Part shown: positions 8,632-16,811 of the stretch, in pieces
How positions within the stretch are numbered: position 1 is the stretch's first letter
Layout: each line of letters begins with the position of its first letter
DNA from: Citricoccus sp. SGAir0253
GTDB taxonomy: Bacteria; Actinomycetota; Actinomycetes; Actinomycetales; Micrococcaceae
Assembly: GCF_005877055.1 (NCBI RefSeq)
Contig: NZ_CP039424.1
Location: forward strand, 2,666,001 to 2,730,000
Length of the DNA: 64,000 nucleotides
Reading direction: 5' to 3'
Made by a program: the position numbers and the translations under genes
Notes under the pieces: generated by a model
Told to the model about the DNA's origin: nothing
What the model saw: the letters and a program-made list of their open reading frames with translations, nothing else
Database searches by the model: none

Positions 8632-10611
8632 ATGGCACCCGTACCGATGACACCCGGACCGAAGACGACCCGAGCGACGGCACACCGCCCCGCTGCCGCC
8701 CTGGCCGCCGCCGTCCTGCTCCCCCTGCTGGCGGCCCCGCCCGCCGCGGCCCAGCCCGGGACCGCCCCGGTCGCGACCGCCGCGGTGCCCGCCGCCGTCG
8801 GCGCTCCCGCCGCCCGGGCGCCGGAGCCGGGCTTCCGCGTCCTGCCCTACCTGCAGGCGCCCACCGCCACGTCCATGACCGTCACCTGGATCAGCGAGAC
8901 GGACGAGCCCGGCACCGTGACCGTCCGGGGGCCGGGGCTCGGCTCGCCCCGCGGGGCGGGCGCGGGCAACACCGCCACCCTCACCAGCGACCCCGAGTAC
9001 CTGGACCTCATGGAGTACACCCGCGCCGAGCTGGAGCAGGAGATCCCGGGGCTGGAGCAGGGGTCTTGGCTGGAGTCCAACGCCAACCACAAGCACTCCG
9101 TGGTGCTGGAGGGCCTCAAGCCGGGCAAGGAGTACACCTACACGGTGCGCCAGGGCGGCGAGGAGCACACCGCCTCCTTCACCACCGCACCGCGGGGCGA
9201 GGACTGGAAGCACGTGCGCATCATCGCGATGTCCGACGCGGAGACGGAGCCGCGCGGACGCACCGAGCACCGCGAGTGGGAGGTCTCCCCCGTCAACGGC
9301 GCCACGGAGGACTCCCTGCCCCGGCCGGGCGCCGGTTCGGCCTTCGCCGAGCGGTTCGGCACCACCACGCGGTACGGCCAGCCGACCCTGCGCTACCCGC
9401 TGGACCAGTCCACGGCCTTCATCGAGAACCTGGGCCACGTGGACGCCGCGGACCCGGACCTGCTCCTGATGCCCGGGGACCTCACCCAGGGCTCGGGCTA
9501 CCAGCCGGCCTGGGACGAGTTCTTCCGCCACGTGGCCGGTGAGCACTCGGACCTGGCCTCCCGCGTGCCCCTGCTGCCGGCCCTGGGCAACTGGGAGACC
9601 TATGCCGCCCTCAACGGCGGCTACGGCACGGACGAGGACCGCACCCCGGCCGTCATCTCCCGCAACCGCTTCCTGGACTACTTCTCGCTGCCGCAGGATC
9701 CCGCGAACCCCCAGCACAAGGGCTCCTACTACCGGGTGGACCACGGCCCGGTGACCGTCCTGACGCTGGACTCCACCAACGGCCGCCCGGACGAGGACAC
9801 CCGGACCGGCACCCTCTCCGGTGAGGTGTTCTCCGGGGACGACACGGACCTCACCGCGGCGAACCTGTCCACGGACACCCAGGGCGAGTTCACGTACGGG
9901 TCCTACGTGCGCGGCTTCCTCGACCTGTTCGAGGGCTCCACCGAGGCGGACGTGGACCTGCCGAACATGGACCGGGCCTCGGCCCAGTGGGCCTGGGCCG
10001 AGCAACAGCTGGCCGAGGCGCGGGAGCAGGGGCAGATCGTCCTCGTGCAGTTCCACCACGCCGCCTACTCCAACGGGGTGCACGGCACCCCGCCGAACCA
10101 CGAGCACGCCGACAACCAGTCCGGCACCGCCATGCGGGCCTACTCGCCGATGTTCGAGGAGTACGGCGTGACCGCCGTGCTCTCCGGCCACGACGAGATG
10201 TTCGAGCGGTCCTGGGTGGACGAGGACGGCGACGGCCGGGGCTTCCACTCCTACGACGTGGGCGTGGCCGCCGACGGCCTGCGCGGCGAGCAGCTGGTGC
10301 GTGACGACGAGGGGGAGTACGAGCCGCTGCGCTTCAACACCCACTCCGAGTGGTCGGCCCCCGCGGACCAGCCCGAGACCTGGGCGGAGGACGAGAACGG
10401 CGTGCCGCAGCTCGTCTCGGGCGGCCTGCACTACGGCCACCTGCAGATCGACGTGGCCAACACCGCGCGCGGCGCCGAGGTCACCCTCACCCCGGTCCAC
10501 GTCTTCCCCGTCCTGGACTCCCAGTACCGGCTCGAGCGCACCGAGCGGCGGGCCTACGACGACGTGGTGACGCTCCGGGTCGGCGCGGACGGGGCGCCCC
10601 TGGCGCGCTGA
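8632..10611 (+). CDS. Secreted metallophosphoesterase with N-terminal fibronectin-like domain
   Basis: 660 residues. A signal peptide (hydrophobic core about residues 21-38, ending PPAAAQPG) precedes a purple-acid-phosphatase-like beta domain (PYLQAPTATSMTVTW). Motifs of the phosphatase core are GDLTQG, GNWE and QFHHA. The first motif reads SDAETE instead of DxH, and the last reads SGHDEMFERS instead of GHxH, so two usual histidine ligands are replaced by acids. I chose ATG at 8632 (GAAGG 9 bases upstream) over in-frame upstream codons because the signal peptide follows directly. The substrate is unknown. Confidence 0.85.
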   Translation: MAPVPMTPGPKTTRATAHRPAAALAAAVLLPLLAAPPAAAQPGTAPVATAAVPAAVGAPAARAPEPGFRVLPYLQAPTATSMTVTWISETDEPGTVTVRGPGLGSPRGAGAGNTATLTSDPEYLDLMEYTRAELEQEIPGLEQGSWLESNANHKHSVVLEGLKPGKEYTYTVRQGGEEHTASFTTAPRGEDWKHVRIIAMSDAETEPRGRTEHREWEVSPVNGATEDSLPRPGAGSAFAERFGTTTRYGQPTLRYPLDQSTAFIENLGHVDAADPDLLLMPGDLTQGSGYQPAWDEFFRHVAGEHSDLASRVPLLPALGNWETYAALNGGYGTDEDRTPAVISRNRFLDYFSLPQDPANPQHKGSYYRVDHGPVTVLTLDSTNGRPDEDTRTGTLSGEVFSGDDTDLTAANLSTDTQGEFTYGSYVRGFLDLFEGSTEADVDLPNMDRASAQWAWAEQQLAEAREQGQIVLVQFHHAAYSNGVHGTPPNHEHADNQSGTAMRAYSPMFEEYGVTAVLSGHDEMFERSWVDEDGDGRGFHSYDVGVAADGLRGEQLVRDDEGEYEPLRFNTHSEWSAPADQPETWAEDENGVPQLVSGGLHYGHLQIDVANTARGAEVTLTPVHVFPVLDSQYRLERTERRAYDDVVTLRVGADGAPLAR

Positions 10612-10632
10612 GGGCCCGCTGGCCGCCGCGCG

Positions 10633-10752
10633 GCCAATCCCCACCCGGCGCACAGCCGGTGCCAAGGAACCGCCCGTAGCGTCGGGGACGTCACAAGGTG
10701 CGAGTGATGATGACAGAAGGCCCCAGCCCTCCCCTCGGCTGGGGCCTTCGTC
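10633..10752 (+). repeat. Duplicated hairpin element, copy 1 (sRNA-like)
   Basis: Its 3' 56 nt (10697-10752) are identical to 15448-15503. The upstream 64 nt align almost without gaps: GCCAAT, then 23 nt, then CCAAGGAA, then CCCGTA, in both copies. A perfect 13-bp stem (10716-10728 with 10737-10749) carries an 8-nt C-rich loop CTCCCCTC. It lies between the phosphoesterase stop and the next gene. It may be a small RNA with its own promoter and terminator, or a mobile regulatory repeat. Confidence 0.65.
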
Positions 10753-10781
10753 ATGGGCGGCGCACGGCCTACGCTGTCCCC

Positions 10782-11228
10782 ATGAGCGGCTCCGACTCCC
10801 CCACCGGCCCCGGTCACTCCCCCGAGCCGGGGCCCGACGCCGGCCGCGGCGCCAGCGCCGCCGGCGGCGGCGGCGTGGAGGCCTACCTGGCGCGGTTCCC
10901 CCGCCTGGCCCGCTCCGTGCTGCAGGAACTGCGCGACCTGGCCCGCGCCGCGGTCCCGCAGGCCGCGGAGACGATGCGGTGGGAGGCCCCCGCGTACGTC
11001 CACGCGGACGGCACGGTGCTGTTCCAGCTCGAGGGACACCAGGCCCACGCCAGCGTGGTGTTCACCCCCGGCGTGCTGGCGGCCTTCGAGGACGAGCTCG
11101 TCAACCACGAGACCGGGCGGGAGTCGGTCAAGGTGTTCTACGGCCAGCCGGCCCCGCACGACCTGCTGGAGCGCATGATGCTCGCCCGGCTGCGCGAGGT
11201 GGAGGACGAGGGCCACGAGGCGCCGTAG
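10782..11228 (+). CDS. DUF1801 (YdhG-like) domain protein
   Basis: 148 residues. After a ~30-residue Gly/Pro-rich N-terminus, the domain runs VEAYLARFPRLARSVLQELR to the end, with the family hallmark AAETMRWEAPAY (E and W of the EVFKWGMP-type motif). Related YdhG/Fra-like proteins have been linked to iron delivery, but function here is unproven. TACGCT lies 6 nt before ATG 10782, suggesting a leaderless transcript. A frame opening at GTG 10698 inside the repeat is not needed. Confidence 0.8.
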   Translation: MSGSDSPTGPGHSPEPGPDAGRGASAAGGGGVEAYLARFPRLARSVLQELRDLARAAVPQAAETMRWEAPAYVHADGTVLFQLEGHQAHASVVFTPGVLAAFEDELVNHETGRESVKVFYGQPAPHDLLERMMLARLREVEDEGHEAP

Positions 11229-11295
11229 CCGGGTCGGGGGCGCGATGGGTCCGCCGTCCGTCCGCCGCCGGGCGCGTCCGGCATAGACTGCGCGC

Positions 11296-11886
11296 ATGGC
11301 CGACCCCACCGCCCTGCCGGACCCGTCCGTACCGACCGCCGTCGTCTTCATCGACCTGCAGAAGGGCTTCTTCGAGGATCCCGGCACCGCCGACGACCGG
11401 GACCTGCTGGTCCGCGAGTGCAACTGGCTCGCCGAACGGGCGCACGCCGGGGGGCACCCGGTGTTCGTGGTCAGCACCGTGCACCAGGAGGACAAGTCCA
11501 CCTGGACCCTGAAGATGCTGGAGGACGACCAGGGCTTCAACTTCGCCGGCACCGACCAGGCCGGGCTGCTCGACGGCCTGGACCTCGGCGAGGCCGTCCA
11601 CCTGGAGAAGACCCGGGACAGTGCCTTCTTCGGCACGGACCTGCTGGACCGGCTGCGGGCCGCCGGGGTCCGCCGGGTGGTGCTCGCCGGCGTGACCGCG
11701 GAGTCCTGCGTCTCGGCGACCGGCCGGGACGCGTTCGCCCACGACCTCGAGGTCGTCTACGCCCGCCCGGCGATCGCCTCCTCCGACTCCGGGCGCGGGT
11801 GGACCGATCTGGAGAACGTCAGCGCCGACTTCCGGCAGACGGTCCTGGACCGGCCGGACGTCGAGCGACTGCTGGCCGGGCGGTGA
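11296..11886 (+). CDS. Cysteine hydrolase, isochorismatase/nicotinamidase fold
   Basis: 196 residues with the full catalytic triad: Asp20 (VVFIDLQKG), Lys105 (HLEKTRDSAF) and Cys138 (GVTAESCVSATGRDA). Family members hydrolyse amides or vinyl ethers such as nicotinamide, isochorismate or N-carbamoyl compounds; the substrate here is not determined. TAGACT sits 6 nt before ATG, again consistent with leaderless expression. It converges on the LysR gene. Confidence 0.9.
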   Translation: MADPTALPDPSVPTAVVFIDLQKGFFEDPGTADDRDLLVRECNWLAERAHAGGHPVFVVSTVHQEDKSTWTLKMLEDDQGFNFAGTDQAGLLDGLDLGEAVHLEKTRDSAFFGTDLLDRLRAAGVRRVVLAGVTAESCVSATGRDAFAHDLEVVYARPAIASSDSGRGWTDLENVSADFRQTVLDRPDVERLLAGR

Positions 11887-11937
11887 CGTCGGCGGCCGTC
11901 CCGCCCGGCCGGCGCCCTGGCCCGGGAGCCCCCGCCC

Positions 11938-12834
11938 TCACCCCTCGGCGCCGCGCACCAGGTCGATGACCGCCCGGACCCGGCGCGGCACGCGCCCCGG
12001 CAGGGTCACGGCGACGATCGAGTTCTGCGGGATGTCGTCGGCGACCGGCCGGTAGACCACCGAGCCCCCGGAGAACGCCGCCCCCGTGGCCGGGATGCTG
12101 TTGGCGAAGGAGTAGCCCAGGCCGGCCGCCACGAGGGAGCGGATCGTGTCCATGTTCGCACTGCGCCAGCGCACGTCCAGGCGCAGGCCGACCGACTCGA
12201 CGATCGCGGACACGCTCTCCACGGTCGGCGGGATGTCCAGCAGGATCGCCGGTTCCCCCACCACGTCCGCCAGGTGCACCCCGGCCTCCCCCGCCAGGCG
12301 GTGGTCCGCCGGCAGCATGACGTGCAGCCGCACGGGGGCCAGCTCCGTGACGGCCAGCGCGATCGAGCCCGCCTGCTGGCGGTAGAGGAGCGCGACGTCG
12401 AGCCGGCCGCCCAGCACCGCGTCCTCGAGCTCCGGCGGGGACGTCTCGGACAGGTGCAGGGCAAGCCGCGGGTGGTGCTCGGTGAAGTGGGCCACGATGC
12501 CGGGCACCAGCCGGGGCGAGAGCGTCTGGCCCACCCCGATCTGCAGGGTGCCCCGCAGTTCCTCCAGGCTCTCCGAGACCGCGTCCCGCGCCTCCTCGGC
12601 GCGCTCCAGCAGGGACCGGGCCGGGCCCAGGAAGTCCCGGCCGGCCGGCGTCGGGACGACCGCGCGCGACCCGTTGCGCACGAGCAGCCGGGCCCCCACC
12701 GCCTTCTCGAGCTGGGCGATGGCCATCGAGGCCGCGCCCTGGGAGGCATGGCACCGCCGGGCCGCGGCGGTCACGGAGCCCGTCTCGACCGCGGCCACGA
12801 AGTACTCGAGTTGCCGCAACGTGAAGTCGACCAT
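11938..12834 (-). CDS. LysR-family transcriptional regulator
   Basis: 298 residues. An N-terminal winged helix (FTLRQLEYFVAAVETGSVTA, about residues 3-62) precedes a periplasmic-binding-fold effector domain. The start at 12834 gives the standard LysR N-terminus with AGGAGGG upstream; an ATG six codons earlier is possible. It is divergent from the metallo-hydrolase/MHS transporter genes, so it most likely controls them in response to the compound they process. Confidence 0.92.
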   Translation of the reverse strand: MVDFTLRQLEYFVAAVETGSVTAAARRCHASQGAASMAIAQLEKAVGARLLVRNGSRAVVPTPAGRDFLGPARSLLERAEEARDAVSESLEELRGTLQIGVGQTLSPRLVPGIVAHFTEHHPRLALHLSETSPPELEDAVLGGRLDVALLYRQQAGSIALAVTELAPVRLHVMLPADHRLAGEAGVHLADVVGEPAILLDIPPTVESVSAIVESVGLRLDVRWRSANMDTIRSLVAAGLGYSFANSIPATGAAFSGGSVVYRPVADDIPQNSIVAVTLPGRVPRRVRAVIDLVRGAEG

Positions 12835-12856
12835 CAGCCCTCCTGATGCCAACCAT

Positions 12857-12868
12857 CGAATCTATTCG
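12857..12868. promoter_or_regulatory. Palindrome between LysR and the metallo-hydrolase
   Basis: CGAAT-CT-ATTCG is a perfect 5-bp-arm palindrome in an AT-richer patch of the divergent spacer. It is a plausible half of a LysR binding region. No further proof is visible. Confidence 0.35.
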
Positions 12869-12929
12869 CTTCTCATGATACGTGATGCGCGCCACACTTG
12901 AGGAAATCAACGATCGAGAGGCAGTTACC

Positions 12930-13967
12930 ATGGACCCGGAGAACGCACCGCGCATCGTCACCCTCGGCACCGCCGGGGGCCCCCGCTGGTGGAACCAGGG
13001 GGAGCCCACCCGCCGCACCGGTATCGCGACCGCCGTCGTGGTCGGCGAGTCCTACTACCTCGTGGACTGCGGGCACGGCGTGGGCCGCCGGCTGAACGAG
13101 GCCGGGCTGCCGCTGCGGAACCTGCGCGGCATCTTCCTCACCCACCTGCACTCGGACCACACCATCGACCTCGCCTCGCTCGCGGTCTTCGGCCTCTACG
13201 AGCTCGTCGGCCGGCAGGGCGACCCGGTCCGCATCATCGGCCCGGGCGACCGCGGCGTGCTGCCCCCGGCCTCGCCCCGCGCGGTGGTCCCGCCGCGGCC
13301 GATCGCCCCGGAGAGCCCCACGCCCGGGACCCGGGAGTCGTTCGAGTTGCTGATGCGGGCCCACGCCACCGACCTCAACGACCGGATCATCGACTCCCTG
13401 CGTCCGAGCCCGCACGAGCTGTTCACCGCCACGGACATCCAGGTCCCCGCCGGGTGCGGCTACCACCCCAACGACAACCCGACCCCGGACATGGAGCCGT
13501 TCGAGGTCTACCGGGACGAGCTCGTCACGGTCACGGCGATCCTCGTGCAGCACCCGCCGATCGCCCCGGCCTTCGGCTTCCGCTTCGAGACGGCGTCCGG
13601 TTCCGTCACCTTCTCCGGCGACACCTGCTACACCCCCAACATGGTCCGGCTGGCCCGGGACACCGACCTGCTGCTGCACGAGGCCATCGACTTCGGCTTC
13701 GTCGAGCGCCGCTACGCGGACCCGGCGGACGAGGGCGACCGGGCCGCCCGCGACCACCACTACAAGTCCCACACGTCCGTGGCCGACGCCGCCCGCGTGG
13801 CCCGCGAGGCCGGGGCGCGCCAGCTCGCCCTGCACCACCTCGTCCCCGGCACCGCCCGACCCGAGGTCTGGGCCGAGGCGGGCCGGCACTTCGACGGTCC
13901 CTTCTTCGTCCCCGAGGACCTCGACTCCCTGGCCCTGCGACCGGCCCTGGACCGCGTCGAGGCCTGA
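12930..13967 (+). CDS. MBL-fold metallo-hydrolase (RNase Z / AtsA-like)
   Basis: 345 residues. The dinuclear zinc motif HxHxDH is present as THLHSDH (His72, His74, Asp76, His77), followed by SGDTCYT and LALHHLVPG metal-ligand segments. This subgroup includes arylsulfatases, lactonases and cyclic phosphodiesterases; the substrate is unknown. I chose ATG 12930 because GAGAGG lies upstream; ATG 12882 has no ribosome site. It is followed 64 bp later by an MHS-type transporter and controlled by the divergent LysR, suggesting uptake and hydrolysis of a carboxylate or ester. Confidence 0.88.
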   Translation: MDPENAPRIVTLGTAGGPRWWNQGEPTRRTGIATAVVVGESYYLVDCGHGVGRRLNEAGLPLRNLRGIFLTHLHSDHTIDLASLAVFGLYELVGRQGDPVRIIGPGDRGVLPPASPRAVVPPRPIAPESPTPGTRESFELLMRAHATDLNDRIIDSLRPSPHELFTATDIQVPAGCGYHPNDNPTPDMEPFEVYRDELVTVTAILVQHPPIAPAFGFRFETASGSVTFSGDTCYTPNMVRLARDTDLLLHEAIDFGFVERRYADPADEGDRAARDHHYKSHTSVADAARVAREAGARQLALHHLVPGTARPEVWAEAGRHFDGPFFVPEDLDSLALRPALDRVEA

Positions 13968-13981
13968 CCCCTCTCCCCCCT

Positions 13982-14008
13982 CCCCGTCCCCCGTCCCCCG
14001 TCCCCCGT
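13982..14008 (+). repeat. Heptamer tandem repeat upstream of the MHS transporter
   Basis: Nearly four copies of CCCCGTC run between the metallo-hydrolase stop and the transporter ribosome site. Copy number could vary by slippage, changing the intercistronic spacing. Confidence 0.8.
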
Positions 14009-14031
14009 AGAATTCCCCCAGGAGGTCCCCC

Positions 14032-15363
14032 GTGGCCATCACGAGCGAACACCAGCAGGCGCGCCCCGGCGCGCACGCGCCCACCGAGTCCCTGAACACC
14101 CGGGACATGCGGCGCATCCTCGGCTCGAGCTTCGTCGGCAGCGCCATCGAGTACTACGACTTCATCCTCTACGCCACCGCGGCGGCGATCGTGTTCAACC
14201 ACGTGTTCTTCGCCGGCCTCGGCGAGGGCGTGGCCCTCTTCGCCTCCTTCGGCACCCTGGCCGCCGGCTACGTCGCCCGCCCGCTGGGCGGCATCGTCTT
14301 CGGCCACTTCGGGGACCGGGTCGGCCGCAAGAAGATGCTCGTGCTCTCCATGCTCATCATGGGCGCCGGCACCACCCTGATCGGCCTGCTCCCGACGACG
14401 GCGCAGATCGGCCTGGCGGCCCCCGTCATCCTCGTGCTGCTGCGCGTCCTGCAGGGCATCGCGGTCGGCGGCGAGTGGGGCGGGGCCGCCCTCATGGCCC
14501 TGGAGCACGCGCCGCAGTCCAAGCGCGGCTTCGCCACCGCCTTCGCCAACGCCGGCGGCCCGGCCGGGGCCATCCTGGCCACCCTCGTCGTCTCGGCCAC
14601 CTCGGCCCTGACCGGGGACGCATTCCTCGAGTGGGGCTGGCGCGTGCCGTTCCTGCTCTCGGCCGCCCTGATCGCCGTGGGCATGGTCATCCGCCTCAAG
14701 GTCGCCGAGTCGCCCATGTTCCAGCGGCTGGAGGACGAGGCCGAGACCCGCCGCACCAAGCTGCCCCTGCTGGACGTGCTGCGCCACCACCCCCGGGCGG
14801 TCGTGCTGACGCTCCTGGCCGCCATGAGCTTCTACGCCTGCCAGGCCGTCCTCACCATGTGGGGCGTCTCGGTGGCCGTGGGCAACGGCGTGGACCGCGA
14901 GGGCGTGCTCAACTGGAAGGCCGCCGGCGCCGTCATCACCCTGGTCGTCACCTTCTGGGCGGCCCGGATGTCCGACCGCCACGGCCGCCGGCGCATGCTG
15001 GCCATCGGCGGGATCGCGGGCATCGTGCTGGCCTACCCGCTGCTGATGCTGCTGGACAGCGGGACGATGTGGGGCTTCGCCGTGGCGATCGTCGTCGGCA
15101 ACGGCCTGGTCCAGGGCCTGCTCTACGGCCCGATCGGCGCCTACATCGCCGAGCAGTTCCCCACCCGGGTCCGCTACACCGGCGCCTCCCTGGCCTACCA
15201 GGGCGCCTCCACCCTCGGGGCCGGGTTCACCCCGATGATCGCGGCCGGTCTCATGCTGGCCGGCGGGATGGTCGCCGTCGCCGGCTTCTGGGTGGCCGTG
15301 ATGGCCGCGGGTCTCGTCGCGGTGCTGCTCACCTCCGAGGGCACCCGCAAGGTCCTCGACTGA
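14032..15363 (+). CDS. MFS transporter, metabolite:H+ symporter (MHS) family
   Basis: 443 residues, 12 predicted helices. SAIEYYDFILYATAAA (helix 1) and the loop motif GHFGDRVGRKK (residues 91-101) are hallmarks of MHS carriers such as ProP and shikimate or citrate transporters. GTG start with AGGAGG eight bases upstream. It probably imports a carboxylate or related metabolite with protons across the cytoplasmic membrane. It lies downstream of the MBL hydrolase in the same direction, likely as one LysR-controlled unit. Confidence 0.9.
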   Translation: MAITSEHQQARPGAHAPTESLNTRDMRRILGSSFVGSAIEYYDFILYATAAAIVFNHVFFAGLGEGVALFASFGTLAAGYVARPLGGIVFGHFGDRVGRKKMLVLSMLIMGAGTTLIGLLPTTAQIGLAAPVILVLLRVLQGIAVGGEWGGAALMALEHAPQSKRGFATAFANAGGPAGAILATLVVSATSALTGDAFLEWGWRVPFLLSAALIAVGMVIRLKVAESPMFQRLEDEAETRRTKLPLLDVLRHHPRAVVLTLLAAMSFYACQAVLTMWGVSVAVGNGVDREGVLNWKAAGAVITLVVTFWAARMSDRHGRRRMLAIGGIAGIVLAYPLLMLLDSGTMWGFAVAIVVGNGLVQGLLYGPIGAYIAEQFPTRVRYTGASLAYQGASTLGAGFTPMIAAGLMLAGGMVAVAGFWVAVMAAGLVAVLLTSEGTRKVLD

Positions 15364-15385
15364 GGCCACCGGCGCCCGGCCCCCA

Positions 15386-15503
15386 GCCAATGGTCATCCG
15401 GCACCGGGCTCGCTCCAAGGAAGGACCCGTACCGTCGGAGACATCACGGTGCGAGTGATGATGACAGAAGGCCCCAGCCCTCCCCTCGGCTGGGGCCTTC
15501 GTC
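15386..15503 (+). repeat. Duplicated hairpin element, copy 2 (sRNA-like)
   Basis: Bases 15448-15503 are identical to 10697-10752, and the 62-nt upstream half is a diverged version of copy 1 with the same anchors (GCCAAT 15386, CCAAGGAA 15415). The stem is 15467-15479 with 15488-15500, with loop CTCCCCTC. It follows the transporter stop by 22 bp and may also end that transcript. The two copies are in direct orientation, about 4.75 kb apart. Confidence 0.65.
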
Positions 15504-15578
15504 GCGCCCGGACATGGACATTCTGGCTGCGGCGCCGGTTACCGTATGGATATCGCACCCACGACAGCGGAGGGCAGC

Positions 15579-16808
15579 ATGGCGTCAGGGCATTTCGCCG
15601 TTATCGACACCGAGACCACGGGCTTGTTCCCGGGTGGTCACGACCGGATCGTCGAGATCGCCATCGTGACCATGGATCGACAGGGCTCCGTCGTGGAGCG
15701 CTGGGAGACGCTGGTGAATCCCGGCCGGGACCTCGGCAAGCAGTCTCTCCATGGGATCCGGGCAGCCGACATCCTGGAGGCGCCAAGGTTCGCCGACATC
15801 GCCGACGAACTCTCCTGGCGGCTGTCTGGCAGCGTGGTCGTGGCGCACAACTTGTCCTTCGATGCGCGGTTCCTCCTGGCCGAGTTCGGCAGGACGCAGG
15901 TCCGCGTTCCCGAGGATGCACTACATGGTGGCGTCTGTACCATGCGGCTGGCCCATCAGTACCTCCCGGGGGCTGGCCGCACGCTCCAAGACTGCTGCGA
16001 CGCCTTCGGCATTCCCCTGGAACACGCCCATAGTGCCAGCGCCGATGCTGAGGCGGCCGCCATACTACTCAGCCGGTACATGGAGCTTGACCACGACCTG
16101 CCCCTCTGGGACGAGCACATCCGCAAGGCCGCCGCGACGAACTGGCACGCCGGAACCGGTTTGACCCCATGCCGTCCGGTGCTCCGCACCGTGGCGGACT
16201 CCCCCCGGGAGCACTTCTTGGAGCGGATGGCCGCGCGGATGCCAGAGTTCGACGGCCCGGTCCACCATGAGGAGTACCTCGCCGTCCTCGACCAGGCCCT
16301 CCTGGACCGGCACCTGTCTGCACATGAACAGGCGGCGCTCATCGACGTTGCGGCGATGGTCGGCATCGGACCCGATGAGGCGGCCGCCCTGCACGTCGAC
16401 TACTTCGGTGCTCTCACGGCCTCGGCGTGGGCGGATGGCATCCTCACAGCCGAGGAGAGCGAGGACCTCGTCGCCGTGGCGCGGCTGCTGGCGATCGATC
16501 CTGCGACCGTGACGGACGCGCTGGACGGCCCGCCATCGGCCCCCAGGACGATGGCGGGCGAGCCGGTCGACCGCTCCCTGACGGCCGGCGACCTCGTGGT
16601 CCTGACGGGAGACATGTCCAGGTCGCGCACGGAGATCGAGGGCCTACTGAGCCGGGCAGGGTTCACACCGCACAAGGCGGTGACCAAGAAGGTCAGGCTG
16701 CTCGTCGCAGCGGATCCGGACAGCCTGTCCGGCAAGGCGCGCAAGGCCCGGGACTATGGCATCCCGGTGGTCGACGAGGACTACCTGTGGAACGTAGTCC
16801 TGCGATAG
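15579..16808 (+). CDS. DEDDh 3'-5' exonuclease with TerB-like and BRCT domains
   Basis: 409 residues. The N-terminal DnaQ/epsilon-like exonuclease domain (about residues 5-170) shows FAVIDTETTG (Asp10, Glu12), HNLSFDARFL and HAHSASADAEA (DEDDh His and Asp). The middle (about 215-305) looks like a TerB/tellurite-resistance helical domain and the end (about 325-409) is a BRCT domain (VVLTGDMSRSRTEIE). A role in DNA repair or end processing is likely. Codon use is less GC-biased than neighbours (CTA, ATA, CAT, GGT, AGT, TTG), suggesting later acquisition. GGAGG before ATG 15579 decides the start. Confidence 0.85.
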   Translation: MASGHFAVIDTETTGLFPGGHDRIVEIAIVTMDRQGSVVERWETLVNPGRDLGKQSLHGIRAADILEAPRFADIADELSWRLSGSVVVAHNLSFDARFLLAEFGRTQVRVPEDALHGGVCTMRLAHQYLPGAGRTLQDCCDAFGIPLEHAHSASADAEAAAILLSRYMELDHDLPLWDEHIRKAAATNWHAGTGLTPCRPVLRTVADSPREHFLERMAARMPEFDGPVHHEEYLAVLDQALLDRHLSAHEQAALIDVAAMVGIGPDEAAALHVDYFGALTASAWADGILTAEESEDLVAVARLLAIDPATVTDALDGPPSAPRTMAGEPVDRSLTAGDLVVLTGDMSRSRTEIEGLLSRAGFTPHKAVTKKVRLLVAADPDSLSGKARKARDYGIPVVDEDYLWNVVLR

Positions 16809-16811
16809 CCC

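Noticed and set aside
10698-10751. Possible leader peptide MRVMMTEGPSPPLGWGLR shared by both repeat copies
   Set aside because: The frame has no stop near the hairpin, runs in frame into the next gene in copy 1 and out of frame with it in copy 2, and lacks a ribosome site. Identity is better explained by the hairpin DNA/RNA.
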